Of a stretch of DNA of 13,326 bases, positions 1 through 6,388 are shown piece after piece; position 1 is the first letter of the stretch, and every line of letters starts with the position of its first letter. Both the position numbers and the translations under genes were made by a program. The stretch lies in the NCBI GenBank assembly GCA_035552655.1, contig DASZLD010000114.1, positions 1 through 13,326 on the forward strand. The letters are read 5' to 3'. The notes below the pieces were generated by a model. That model was not told the origin of the DNA. It worked only from the letters and a program-made list of their open reading frames with translations, and made no database searches. Source of the DNA: DASXMT01 sp035552655 (GTDB lineage Bacteria > Actinomycetota > Acidimicrobiia > Acidimicrobiales > RAAP-2).

Positions 1-3
1 CCG

Positions 4-783
4 TCACCGGCCGACGAAACGTGGCACCCTCCTGTCGGCCGTGGCCGCGATCCCTTCGGTGAAGTCGGCGGTCTCACGGAGCCGTTCCTGTTCGGCGTCC
101 TCCCTGATGGTCGCTTCTCGGACCTGGGCGGCCAGGCCGCCCCGCAGCGTTTCGCGTATGGACCGCACGGCCAGGGGCGCGGCCCGGGCGATCTCGGCCG
201 CCATGTCCTGAGCCTCGGCCCGGATGAGCTCGGGCTCGACCACGCGGTCACACAGCCCGATGGCCAGCGCCTCGTCCCCTGACACCCGGCGCCCGGTGTA
301 CAGCATCGATTGGGCATGCTGGTTCCCAATGATTCGAGGGAGCGTGACGGTCAGGCCGAAGCCGTGATGAAAGCCGAGCAGTGAGAAATTGGCGACGAAT
401 CGACTTCTCGGCGATGCCACCCGGAAGTCGGCCGCACAGGCCAGCCCCAGCCCGCCGCCGATGGCCGCCCCCTGAACGGCGGCAACGACCGGTAGCGCGC
501 CGTTGAAGATACGAACCGCCTCCCGGTAGAGATCGCCGCCCTGGCCGGCCTCGAGCCGCTGAGCGTCCCCGGTCCCGCCCAGGTTGGCCCCGGCACAGAA
601 GTGGCGGCCCTCCGAGCACAACACGATGGCCCTGCAGGCTTCGTCCTCGTCCAGTCGGGCGAACACGTCGGCCAGCTCGGAGATGAGCGAAGTGTCGAAG
701 TAGTTGTTGGGCGGCCTCCGGATCTCGACGGTGGCGACGTACGAGGCATCGATGGAAACGGCGATCTCGTCGGGGTGGTTCAT
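4..783 (-). CDS. Crotonase-fold protein (enoyl-CoA hydratase/isomerase family)
   Basis: This 259-aa protein has the normal crotonase length and probably acts in the cytoplasm on an acyl-CoA thioester. Visible motifs are FCAGANL (residues 62-68, first oxyanion-hole segment) and AAIGGGLGLA (106-115, second oxyanion-hole segment), followed by LPRIIG (148-153). Compared with rat enoyl-CoA hydratase, the two catalytic glutamates are absent: Gly113 stands at the Glu144 position and Phe133 at the Glu164 position. A plain hydratase is therefore doubtful; an isomerase, hydrolase or other crotonase reaction is as likely. The ATG is preceded by GGAGAG about 6 nt upstream, which supports this start. It diverges from the thioesterase at 909 across 125 bp. 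Fold assignment is secure; the reaction is not known. Confidence 0.93.
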   Translation of the reverse strand: MNHPDEIAVSIDASYVATVEIRRPPNNYFDTSLISELADVFARLDEDEACRAIVLCSEGRHFCAGANLGGTGDAQRLEAGQGGDLYREAVRIFNGALPVVAAVQGAAIGGGLGLACAADFRVASPRSRFVANFSLLGFHHGFGLTVTLPRIIGNQHAQSMLYTGRRVSGDEALAIGLCDRVVEPELIRAEAQDMAAEIARAAPLAVRSIRETLRGGLAAQVREATIREDAEQERLRETADFTEGIAATADRRVPRFVGR

Positions 784-908
784 AGTTCTCTCCGTTGTCT
801 ATGGTCACTCGATGATGGCACCCCACATGAGCTCTCACCGATGATTTCGCCCGAAGCCCGGTCCGCACCTGGCCTCGGGACCATGCGCCCCGGCCGACTG
901 GCTCGGAC

Positions 909-1556
909 ATGACCGTCGCGTCGGACGGTGCGGTCAACCAGACCTACCTGCGCTCCCTGGCCGCCGCGGCCGACCCACCCGATTCGGCCCGGGCGGCCGT
1001 GCGCTTGTCCGCCGCCTTGCGGCAACTGGTCGACACGGCCACCGGGAGCGATGCCCCCGACGACCTGCTCGACCACGTGGCCGGCGAAGTCGAGCGCCTG
1101 GTGCCGCTCCTGAGCCCCCATTCCGAGGAGAGCCGGTATCCCCAAAGCCAGCGTCTGGGCGGCGCCGAAGGCATCATGATCAGCCATCCGGTGATCGGAC
1201 CGATCAACCCCTTCGCCCCGCGGGTCACCATGAGCCCGTCCGGCGATCAGCTGCTCGGATCGGTGACTTACGGTGCCGCCTACGAGGGACCGCCCGGCTT
1301 CGTGCACGGCGGGCACATCTCGTCGGGCTTCGACGCCATCTTGGCCATGACGGCGGGGATCCACGGTCGAGGAGGCGTGACCAAGTGGCTCCACGTTGAC
1401 TTCCTGAAGCCCACGCCGCTCTATGTCGAGCTGACCTATGTCGGGATCATCGACGAGCGGCGCGAACGATCGACCACGGTCAAGGCCGAACTTCGGGCCG
1501 GTGACGTGGTGTGCGCCCGGGGCGCCAGCGAACAGGTGATGCCTCGGCCGAGGTGA
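909..1556 (+). CDS. PaaI/THEM4-like hotdog-fold thioesterase
   Basis: This 215-aa protein has an N-terminal helical stretch (about 1-100) and a hotdog domain (about 105-210). The signature is GFVHGGHISSGFDAIL (130-145): the HGG turn at 133-135 and Asp142 on the following helix are the usual active-site elements of PaaI/THEM-type acyl-CoA thioesterases. KWLHVDFLKPTPL (159-171) matches the conserved central strand. The likely role is hydrolysis of an acyl-CoA to the free acid and CoA in the cytoplasm, which fits the crotonases nearby. The reading frame is open from a stop at 828-830, and 909 is the first usable start, but no good Shine-Dalgarno lies before it. The 3' end converges on the LLM gene that ends at 1592, with 35 bp between them. 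Family is confident; acyl substrate unknown. Confidence 0.88.
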   Translation: MTVASDGAVNQTYLRSLAAAADPPDSARAAVRLSAALRQLVDTATGSDAPDDLLDHVAGEVERLVPLLSPHSEESRYPQSQRLGGAEGIMISHPVIGPINPFAPRVTMSPSGDQLLGSVTYGAAYEGPPGFVHGGHISSGFDAILAMTAGIHGRGGVTKWLHVDFLKPTPLYVELTYVGIIDERRERSTTVKAELRAGDVVCARGASEQVMPRPR

Positions 1557-1591
1557 GCAGGGCGAATCGGTTCGTGCCACCTGCCAACCGT

Positions 1592-2494
1592 TCAGGCCTT
1601 GGCGATGACCTCGTCGGAGAATTCCTTCATCCAGTCGATGAACTCGTCCTTCCGAAGGGGGTTGCGGCTCGGACCACAGGTGTACCGGGTCACCCCCAGT
1701 TCCTCGAGGGCATGGACGTCGTCGACGGTACCGGTGAACCCGGCGTGGATCTCAAAGGGGCGGTCGGTGCGTCCCGCTTCCTCCCGGTGCCGGTTGATGA
1801 TCTCGATCTCCCGGGTCAGGGTGGCGTGATCGTCTCTGACCTCTTCAGGTGTGGCCGGGCGGGTTCGGAGGGGCTTGTGGGCGATCCATCCGTCACCCAG
1901 GCGTCCGGCACGTCGTAGCGCCGGCTTGCTGATCCCGCCGACCAAAAGCGGAATTCCGTGGCGCTTGACTGGCTTGGGCTCGAACGTGATCGGCTTGGTG
2001 AAATCGAAGAATTCCCCGTGGTGCTCGATGATCTCCTCTTGGGACCACAGCTTGCGGAGCACTTCCATCGACTCGTCCATCCGTCGACCGCGATCCTCAT
2101 AGGGGAGTCCCATGATCTCGAACTCATCGATGAGCCATCCCGCACCCACACCGGCTGAGACTCGCCCTCCCGAGATCCGGTCGATGGTGACGAGGGATCG
2201 AGCCACCGAGATGGGGTGGCGCAACGGCAGGATGAACACGGCAGTGCCCAGGGTCAGGGTCGAGGTCACTGCGGCCATGGCTCCGAGCACCACCCAGGGG
2301 TCGTAGGCCGCGGCACTCGAGTCCATGGGGGGCAAACCGGACTCGTGGTTGTAGCTGTACAACGGGGGCATGTCCACCGGGAACACCAGGTGCTCGGGTA
2401 CCCAGATCGACTCGAAGCCATTGGCCTCGGCCGCCATCGCCATCTCGGGGTAGTGACGGGCGCTCAAGCCAAATCCCTGCAGTGCGAACTTCAA
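1592..2494 (-). CDS. LLM-class F420-dependent oxidoreductase
   Basis: This 300-aa luciferase-like monooxygenase-fold (TIM-barrel) protein most resembles the F420-dependent oxidoreductases of actinobacteria. Seen in order: ESIWVPEHLVFP (28-39), the long core motif from about 92 to 120 (RHPISVARSL, then DRISGGRVSAGVGAGW), YEDRGRRMDESM (132-143), and GDGWIAH (200-206). It would transfer a hydride between F420H2 and an unknown organic substrate; use of FMN cannot be excluded from sequence. The start codon is TTG: it sits right at the first barrel strand (MKFALQGFGL) and has GAGAG 6 nt upstream. It follows the crotonase at 2546-3337 with a 51-bp gap, so the two are probably co-transcribed. The pairing suggests both act on one acyl-CoA-linked or cyclic intermediate. 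Confidence 0.92.
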   Translation of the reverse strand: MKFALQGFGLSARHYPEMAMAAEANGFESIWVPEHLVFPVDMPPLYSYNHESGLPPMDSSAAAYDPWVVLGAMAAVTSTLTLGTAVFILPLRHPISVARSLVTIDRISGGRVSAGVGAGWLIDEFEIMGLPYEDRGRRMDESMEVLRKLWSQEEIIEHHGEFFDFTKPITFEPKPVKRHGIPLLVGGISKPALRRAGRLGDGWIAHKPLRTRPATPEEVRDDHATLTREIEIINRHREEAGRTDRPFEIHAGFTGTVDDVHALEELGVTRYTCGPSRNPLRKDEFIDWMKEFSDEVIAKA

Positions 2495-2545
2495 CGATGT
2501 CTCTCTTTCACTCGCATTCCGCGAAGGCGTCGGTGACCATTGCCC

Positions 2546-3337
2546 TCATGTTCTGCGGATCGGTGCCATATACGCCCGCATAAAGGATCGGACTTCCTCG
2601 TTCTGGTTGGCCAGATCCTGATTGCGGTTCTCCAGCGCAATGGCGGCGGCCATATTGTTGGTGTCCAGGTTGTGCCACATGACCTCCTTGGTGTTCCGCA
2701 GGCCGTGGGCCGTGTAGCCGGCAACACCTGACGCCAGCGAAAGCGACTCGGCCCAGAGATCGTCGTCGGGGACGACCCGGGAAACGATCCCCATGCGTTC
2801 GGCCTCGACCGCATCGACGGTGCGCCCGGTCACGATCATGTCGAACGCTCGAGCGGCCCCGATCAAACGGGGCAGGAGGTAGGTGATCCCGATATCGGTG
2901 CCGGTGAGTCCGGTCTTGATGAAGGCCGAACAGAACCGGGCTGACACGCCAGCAATCCGAAGGTCGCAGGCCAGAGCCAGGGCGAAGCCACCACCAAAGG
3001 CCGCTCCGTTGACCGCAGCCACCACGATCTGAGGGGTGGCTCGAATGTGCTGGGTGAGGTTGGCCATGAAGCCCTGCGCAGTCTGGCCCGCGGGAAAGTG
3101 GGCATGGGCACCCACCGATGGAGGCGTGCCCCAGTCCTTGAGGTCCAATCCAGCGCAGAACCCTCGTCCCTCGCCGGTGAGGATGACGACTTTGCACTCA
3201 TCGTCGGCAGCAATCTCGTCCAGGGCGTCGTGGACGTCGGCGACCAGTTCGAAGCTCATGGCATTGAGCCGATCGGGCCTGGCCAGTCGCAACACCTTGA
3301 CCGCAGACGCCGCGGTTGCCACCTCGACCGTGTTCAC
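2546..3337 (-). CDS. Crotonase-fold protein (mycobacterial EchA-like)
   Basis: This 263-aa enoyl-CoA hydratase/isomerase family protein carries FCAGLDLKDW (60-69), AAFGGGFALA (112-121) and the stretch TGTDIGITYLLPRLIG (145-160), typical of a large actinobacterial EchA subgroup. The two hydratase glutamates are replaced: Ala119 at the Glu144 position and Phe139 at the Glu164 position. Asp148 aligns with one of the acidic residues of dienoyl-CoA isomerases, but the partner glutamate is missing. The exact reaction is open. The start is GTG, supported by a strong purine-rich SD (GGAGGAGGGG) 7 nt upstream. It leads a probable two-gene unit with the LLM oxidoreductase at 1592-2494. The upstream 203-bp gap is shared with the divergent SnoaL-like gene and holds three tandem repeats. 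Confidence 0.93.
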   Translation of the reverse strand: MNTVEVATAASAVKVLRLARPDRLNAMSFELVADVHDALDEIAADDECKVVILTGEGRGFCAGLDLKDWGTPPSVGAHAHFPAGQTAQGFMANLTQHIRATPQIVVAAVNGAAFGGGFALALACDLRIAGVSARFCSAFIKTGLTGTDIGITYLLPRLIGAARAFDMIVTGRTVDAVEAERMGIVSRVVPDDDLWAESLSLASGVAGYTAHGLRNTKEVMWHNLDTNNMAAAIALENRNQDLANQNEEVRSFMRAYMAPIRRT

Positions 3338-3402
3338 TGGTGATCCCCTCCTCCGACGCGACAGGGGGACTGCCCCATCATGATTCCGCCGTTTCTGTCA
3401 GC

Positions 3403-3414
3403 ATCTGGAGCATA
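3403..3414 (-). promoter_or_regulatory. Candidate -10 element for the crotonase/LLM pair
   Basis: On the minus strand TATGCT (3414 down to 3409) matches the TANNNT form of an actinobacterial -10 box, about 70 bp before the GTG at 3337. No convincing -35 is visible at 16-18 bp spacing. The tandem repeats at 3443-3485 lie just upstream, where an activator or repressor could bind. Weak, position-based call. Confidence 0.25.
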
Positions 3415-3442
3415 ACGTCGTCGCCGTGATGCGCTCCTTTCT

Positions 3443-3485
3443 GTTCTCGACTTCAGTTTCTTGAATTCAGGTTCTCGATATTCAG
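3443..3485. repeat. Three imperfect 14-15 bp tandem repeats, possible operator array
   Basis: Three head-to-tail units are seen: GTTCTCGACTTCAG (3443-3456), TTTCTTGAATTCAG (3457-3470) and GTTCTCGATATTCAG (3471-3485). All end in TTCAG and share the TTCT.GA core, and they are AT-richer than their surroundings. They lie in the 203-bp gap between the divergent crotonase (starts 3337, -) and SnoaL-like (starts 3541, +) genes, so they could serve a regulator controlling either or both. The repeat is plain in the sequence; the regulatory role is inference. Confidence 0.6.
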
Positions 3486-3540
3486 GGGCGATGTGCCGGC
3501 GAGGTCGTGAATTTCAGCACGATGAATCAAGGAGACGACG

Positions 3541-3966
3541 ATGAGCGCAGGGGGCGACATCGAGGCCATCAAGCAATTGAAGGCTCGCTATTTCCGGATG
3601 ATGGACACCAAGGACTGGGACGGACTGGCCGGCGTCTTCGCCGATGATGTCCACATCGACATGGCCGGCGAGGGCGGGGGTGTCACCGAAACCGTGGCCG
3701 AGTACATGCCGTTCATCCGCCAGGTCCTCGAAGGGGTGATCACCGTCCACCATGGCCACATGCCCGAGATCACCCTCACCTCGCCCACCACGGCGACCGG
3801 CATCTGGGCCCTGGAGGACCGGCTGTGGTGGCCGGAGGGCAGTCCGATCTCGCACATGCACGCCTTCGGGCACTATCACGAGACCTATGAGCAAACAGGT
3901 GGCACGTGGTATATCAAGACGATGACGCTCACCCGTCTCCATCGGCTGGTCACCACCCCGGCGTGA
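3541..3966 (+). CDS. NTF2/SnoaL-like protein
   Basis: This 141-aa single-domain protein has the cone-shaped NTF2-like fold pattern. An N-terminal helix pair (IKQLKARYFRMMDTKDW, 10-26) is followed by LAGVFADDVHIDM, then TVHHGHMPEITLTS (68-81) and the C-terminal strands GHYHETYE and WYIKTMTLTRL (123-133). Family members include polyketide cyclases, ketosteroid-isomerase-like proteins and ring-hydroxylating accessory subunits, so the reaction cannot be assigned; a small cytoplasmic isomerase, dehydratase or lyase is plausible. Its ATG has GGAG 7-8 nt upstream (AAGGAGACGACG), a clear start. It diverges from the crotonase and converges on the TetR gene at 4006 with 39 bp between them. Confidence 0.88.
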   Translation: MSAGGDIEAIKQLKARYFRMMDTKDWDGLAGVFADDVHIDMAGEGGGVTETVAEYMPFIRQVLEGVITVHHGHMPEITLTSPTTATGIWALEDRLWWPEGSPISHMHAFGHYHETYEQTGGTWYIKTMTLTRLHRLVTTPA

Positions 3967-3975
3967 ACGAAAGGA

Positions 3976-4011
3976 GCGGTGATCCGGTCAGGCGCGGTGA
4001 TCGGATCAGGC
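3976..4011. repeat. 18-bp tandem duplication spanning the TetR stop codon
   Basis: Two adjacent 18-bp copies (3976-3993 and 3994-4011) differ at two positions; both begin GCGGTGAT and end TCAGGC. The second copy contains the TGA stop of the TetR gene (4006-4008, read on the minus strand), and the first copy repeats that TGA in the same frame 18 bp downstream. Confidence 0.7.
3980..4008. terminator. Possible bidirectional terminator hairpin between convergent genes
   Basis: TGATCCG (3980-3986) and CGGATCA (4002-4008) form a perfect 7-bp inverted repeat around a 15-nt loop, lying between the ends of the SnoaL-like (+) and TetR (-) genes. No U-tract follows on either strand, so an intrinsic terminator is only a possibility. 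Confidence 0.3.
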
Positions 4012-4599
4012 GCCAGCCACTTCTTCGGTGAGGCGCACCCGATCGAGACCATCGGCGATGAGCTCCATCAGCAAGTGCACGCTCTGGTCGGGGTCGGCCG
4101 GCAGCGTCATCATGTCTGCCGCCTCCAGCGACAAGAACCCCTGCAACGAGGTCCAGATGATCCGGCGCCAATGGGCCAGGTCGTCGCCGGACAAGCCGTA
4201 GCTGGCCAGGAGGATGGTGAACGGCTCGCTCACCTCGACCAGGGCATCGAACATGACCTCGTCGGTCGGATCGGGTTGGCTCCAGGAGGTGAGACGGGCC
4301 AGACCGGGGTGCTCCCGGTTGACCAGGACGAGCTCGTTCATCAAGGCCATGAGCGCCTCTCGGCCTGACGTGGCCATGACCGAACGGCGAACACGTACCG
4401 CTTGCAGATGCAAGGCATAGAGGATCAGGTCCCGTTTGAGACCGGTGAGCCCGTCCACGTGGGCATAGAGCGACTGGCTGCGGACGCCGAGGCGCTCGGC
4501 CAACCGCGACAGCGTGAGGGCGTCGGTGCCCTGTTCATCGACGATGGCCGCAGCGGCATCCAGCACATCGCTCTTGGTCAGCCCGACTCGGGCCGCCAC
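4006..4599 (-). CDS. TetR/AcrR-family regulator with WHG-type C-terminal domain
   Basis: This is a 197-aa repressor-type protein. The DNA-binding domain is at about 8-50: an opening helix (LTKSDVLDAAAAIVDEQG) and the helix-turn-helix LTLSRLAERLGVRSQSLYAHV (29-48). The C-terminal ligand domain has IIWTSLQGFLSLEAADMM (147-164), typical of the TetR_C_33/WHG group. I chose the GTG at 4599 because it lies 2 bp after the UGSC-family stop codon, gives the usual TetR length and N-terminus, and has AGG about 8 nt upstream. A longer reading from 4656 would overlap the UGSC gene by 55 bp and add an atypical extension. Co-transcription makes it the likely regulator of the UGSC/WGDGLP pair; the ligand is unknown. 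Confidence 0.9.
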   Translation of the reverse strand: MAARVGLTKSDVLDAAAAIVDEQGTDALTLSRLAERLGVRSQSLYAHVDGLTGLKRDLILYALHLQAVRVRRSVMATSGREALMALMNELVLVNREHPGLARLTSWSQPDPTDEVMFDALVEVSEPFTILLASYGLSGDDLAHWRRIIWTSLQGFLSLEAADMMTLPADPDQSVHLLMELIADGLDRVRLTEEVAGA

Positions 4600-4601
4600 G
4601 G

Positions 4602-5180
4602 TTAGACCTGACGCCCGAACTGGATGATCATCTCGTCGACCGCTTGTTCGCCCCACTCGAACAGTCGCTCATGATCGGTACCGCCGATGGGGTGCGGGAG
4701 GACGAGGGTCCGGGCCGATGGCAGGCCGAAGTCGCTGACCAGCGTGCGGGCGATCTGCTCGAACCGGGTGGTGGTGGTGAGGATGGTCGGAATCCCGTTG
4801 CGCTCGAGCTCGATGGTGTCGTACGCCGTATACGCGCTACAACTTCCACAATCGGCCACGCCGGTGATCACGACGTCGGCCTTCTCCTTCAGCAACTGGA
4901 GAACGCCCTCGGAGATGCCCATCTCGTCGCCCTTGGCGTTGTCGAACTCAGCGCTATTGGGCAGCCGCTTGCCGGTGAGCACGGTGACTGTCCCCCCGAC
5001 CCGTGCAGCCATGATCTCGGCCGCACGCCCCATGACCACATCCGAGTTGGGCTTGGCGTTCTCCATGACTCCGATGCGGATCCCGGCGAGCGATGTTGGC
5101 CCTGGAGTGATCGAAAGCGGTTCGGAACCTGGCTCGCCGTCGGGTCGGTAGATCAGGGTGGGAGTGGTGGTGACGGTCAT
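4602..5180 (-). CDS. UGSC-family (seleno)protein homologue, cysteine form
   Basis: This 192-aa protein carries the family signature VADCGSCSAYTAYD (108-121), with Cys111-Gly-Ser-Cys114 at the place where some relatives have selenocysteine-Gly-Ser-Cys. Other shared features are GVMENAKPNSD (37-47) and a C-terminal alpha/beta pattern (GIPTILTTTTRF, 129-140; TLVLPHPIGG, 158-167). The biochemical role of the family is not established; a CXXC redox or catalytic thiol role is the natural inference. Both cysteines are TGT codons, so no selenocysteine is needed here. The ATG has GAGGAG about 6 nt upstream. It sits between the WGDGLP protein (88 bp upstream) and the TetR gene (2 bp downstream). No signal peptide or membrane segment is seen, so it is likely cytoplasmic. 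Family call is from motif recognition, not a search. Confidence 0.85.
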   Translation of the reverse strand: MTVTTTPTLIYRPDGEPGSEPLSITPGPTSLAGIRIGVMENAKPNSDVVMGRAAEIMAARVGGTVTVLTGKRLPNSAEFDNAKGDEMGISEGVLQLLKEKADVVITGVADCGSCSAYTAYDTIELERNGIPTILTTTTRFEQIARTLVSDFGLPSARTLVLPHPIGGTDHERLFEWGEQAVDEMIIQFGRQV

Positions 5181-5196
5181 GTCGTCTCCTCGTCTC

Positions 5197-5238
5197 GTGG
5201 TCGATGGGTGGTCGGTCGTGGTCGATGGGTGGTCGGTC
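5197..5238. repeat. 21-bp perfect tandem repeat, two copies
   Basis: Two identical 21-bp units (5197-5217 and 5218-5238), each beginning GTGGTCGATGGG and ending TCGGTC, lie in the 88-bp gap between the WGDGLP gene and the UGSC gene, about 17 bp upstream of the UGSC ATG on the minus strand. GT at 5239-5240 begins a third copy that is not continued. It may be a slippage product or a site affecting expression of the UGSC gene. Confidence 0.8.
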
Positions 5239-5268
5239 GTTTTGCTGGTGTCGGACGACGGCGCGGGA

Positions 5269-6327
5269 TCACGCCGTGAGGGGCAGGGTCACGCTCCTGG
5301 TCATGCCCCAGGACGGAATGATCGACCCGTGCTTGCCCGGGCCTCCGATCACCATGATGCGGATCTTTCCTCCGTCGGTGGTCATCCCGCTCAACTCGTC
5401 CTCGTCGGAGAGCTCCTGCCAGGTCGTGCGCCCGTAGCCTTTGAAGTGACGGTGGAAGTCGCGGAGGGGCAGGGCGGCGTGCTCGTGCAGGAACGAGGCG
5501 ATGCCGTCGCGATCGAGCCCCACCTTGGCCAGGCTCTGAGCGTGCTCGGGCCCGAACGCCACGAAGAACTCGGCGAAGGGCATGCAGGCGTTGTTCATGC
5601 CCAGCGAGGTCATGGCCGAGGCGTACTTGCCCAGGATCGTCACCGGATCGCCTTCCGCCTCCATGTCGTGCACATTGTGCGGGTTCTCCCCACAGTGGAC
5701 GGTCACAGCGCTGGCTGCATTGATCCCGATGCTGGCCGGGTAGCTCGGCCATGGGCTCTCATCCGCGTTCTCGGCCGCACAGTAGGTGTACTTGGACGGC
5801 TGACCCTGGGTGGCGGCGTCGCCGAAACCCGGTCGGGCCCCCGCCACATGCAGCATCATCAGCCGGATGGCTCGGCCGACGGTGGCATTGGCCCGGTTCC
5901 CGGGACCGAAGGCCCCGACTCCGGCATTGAACCCGGCCGTCCGGGCGATGTCCCCGTGCACGATGGTCATGAAAGAGACCGGGTGGGTGGTGGCGTTCAC
6001 CCCTCGCAGATTGGCCTCGGGCTGCGACAGGGCCAGCGCCGCAGTCAGCACGACCGGGAACACCTCGGGCGGGCATCCGGCCAGGACCGCGTTGACGGCC
6101 ACCACCCGGCGGGTCAGGCGACCGAACCGGGGGGCCAAGGTGGCGAGGACCTCGTCGGGATGGCCGGCCGAATGCTCGAGCATGGCGTCCACCCGACCGG
6201 TGGTGGGGGCTACCAACGGCAGCCCATCGCCCCAGCCATGAGCTTCGAACAGCTCATAGAGCCGCTCGGGAGATTCGTCGTCCAGCTCGATCAATGCCTG
6301 ATCAGGCGCCGCATCGGTTGCTGTCAT
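5269..6327 (-). CDS. Protein of unknown function with WGDGLPLVAPT motif, partner of the UGSC protein
   Basis: I do not recognise a characterised family for this 352-aa protein. An N-terminal segment has HGWGDGLPLVAPTTGRVDAM (30-49). A central region contains AGCPPEVFPVVLTA (83-96), VSFMTIVHGDIA (117-128), FGPGNRANATVGRAIRLMM (140-158) and YCAAENADESPWP (182-194). The C-terminal part has GGKIRIMVIGGPGKHG (319-334), which looks like an alpha/beta strand and loop. There are four cysteines (85, 183, 212, 248), two in motifs that look conserved (YCAAEN, HCGENPHNVHD). No signal peptide or membrane helix is evident. The ATG has AGGGGG about 6 nt upstream. It precedes the UGSC-family gene by 88 bp on the same strand, so the two probably work together, perhaps as subunits of one enzyme; that is inference. 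Gene reality is secure, function is not. Confidence 0.85.
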   Translation of the reverse strand: MTATDAAPDQALIELDDESPERLYELFEAHGWGDGLPLVAPTTGRVDAMLEHSAGHPDEVLATLAPRFGRLTRRVVAVNAVLAGCPPEVFPVVLTAALALSQPEANLRGVNATTHPVSFMTIVHGDIARTAGFNAGVGAFGPGNRANATVGRAIRLMMLHVAGARPGFGDAATQGQPSKYTYCAAENADESPWPSYPASIGINAASAVTVHCGENPHNVHDMEAEGDPVTILGKYASAMTSLGMNNACMPFAEFFVAFGPEHAQSLAKVGLDRDGIASFLHEHAALPLRDFHRHFKGYGRTTWQELSDEDELSGMTTDGGKIRIMVIGGPGKHGSIIPSWGMTRSVTLPLTA

Positions 6328-6388
6328 GGATGCCCCCTGGCTACGAAGACGGCACGTTCCCCCTGCTCGTCTTGCACTCGATCCTCAC

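Noticed and set aside
248..937. A 229-codon minus-strand open frame overlapping the first crotonase and the divergent gap
   Set aside because: Arg/Gly-rich sequence without domain motifs, in another frame of the clear crotonase gene.
1568..1590. CGGTT/AACCG inverted repeat between the convergent thioesterase and LLM genes
   Set aside because: Five-bp stem with a 13-nt loop and no T-run; too weak to call a terminator.
2508..2549. A 13-codon frame starting at ATGA over the crotonase stop
   Set aside because: Too short and without its own support; the overlap is probably chance, although it sits just before the LLM ribosome-binding site.
4600..4656. Longer TetR start at 4656
   Set aside because: It would overlap the UGSC gene by 55 bp and add an Arg-rich extension not typical of TetR proteins; GTG 4599 fits better.
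4602..5180. Selenocysteine insertion (in-frame TGA plus SECIS) in the UGSC-family gene
   Set aside because: The signature position reads TGT and the frame is uninterrupted, so no recoding is needed.
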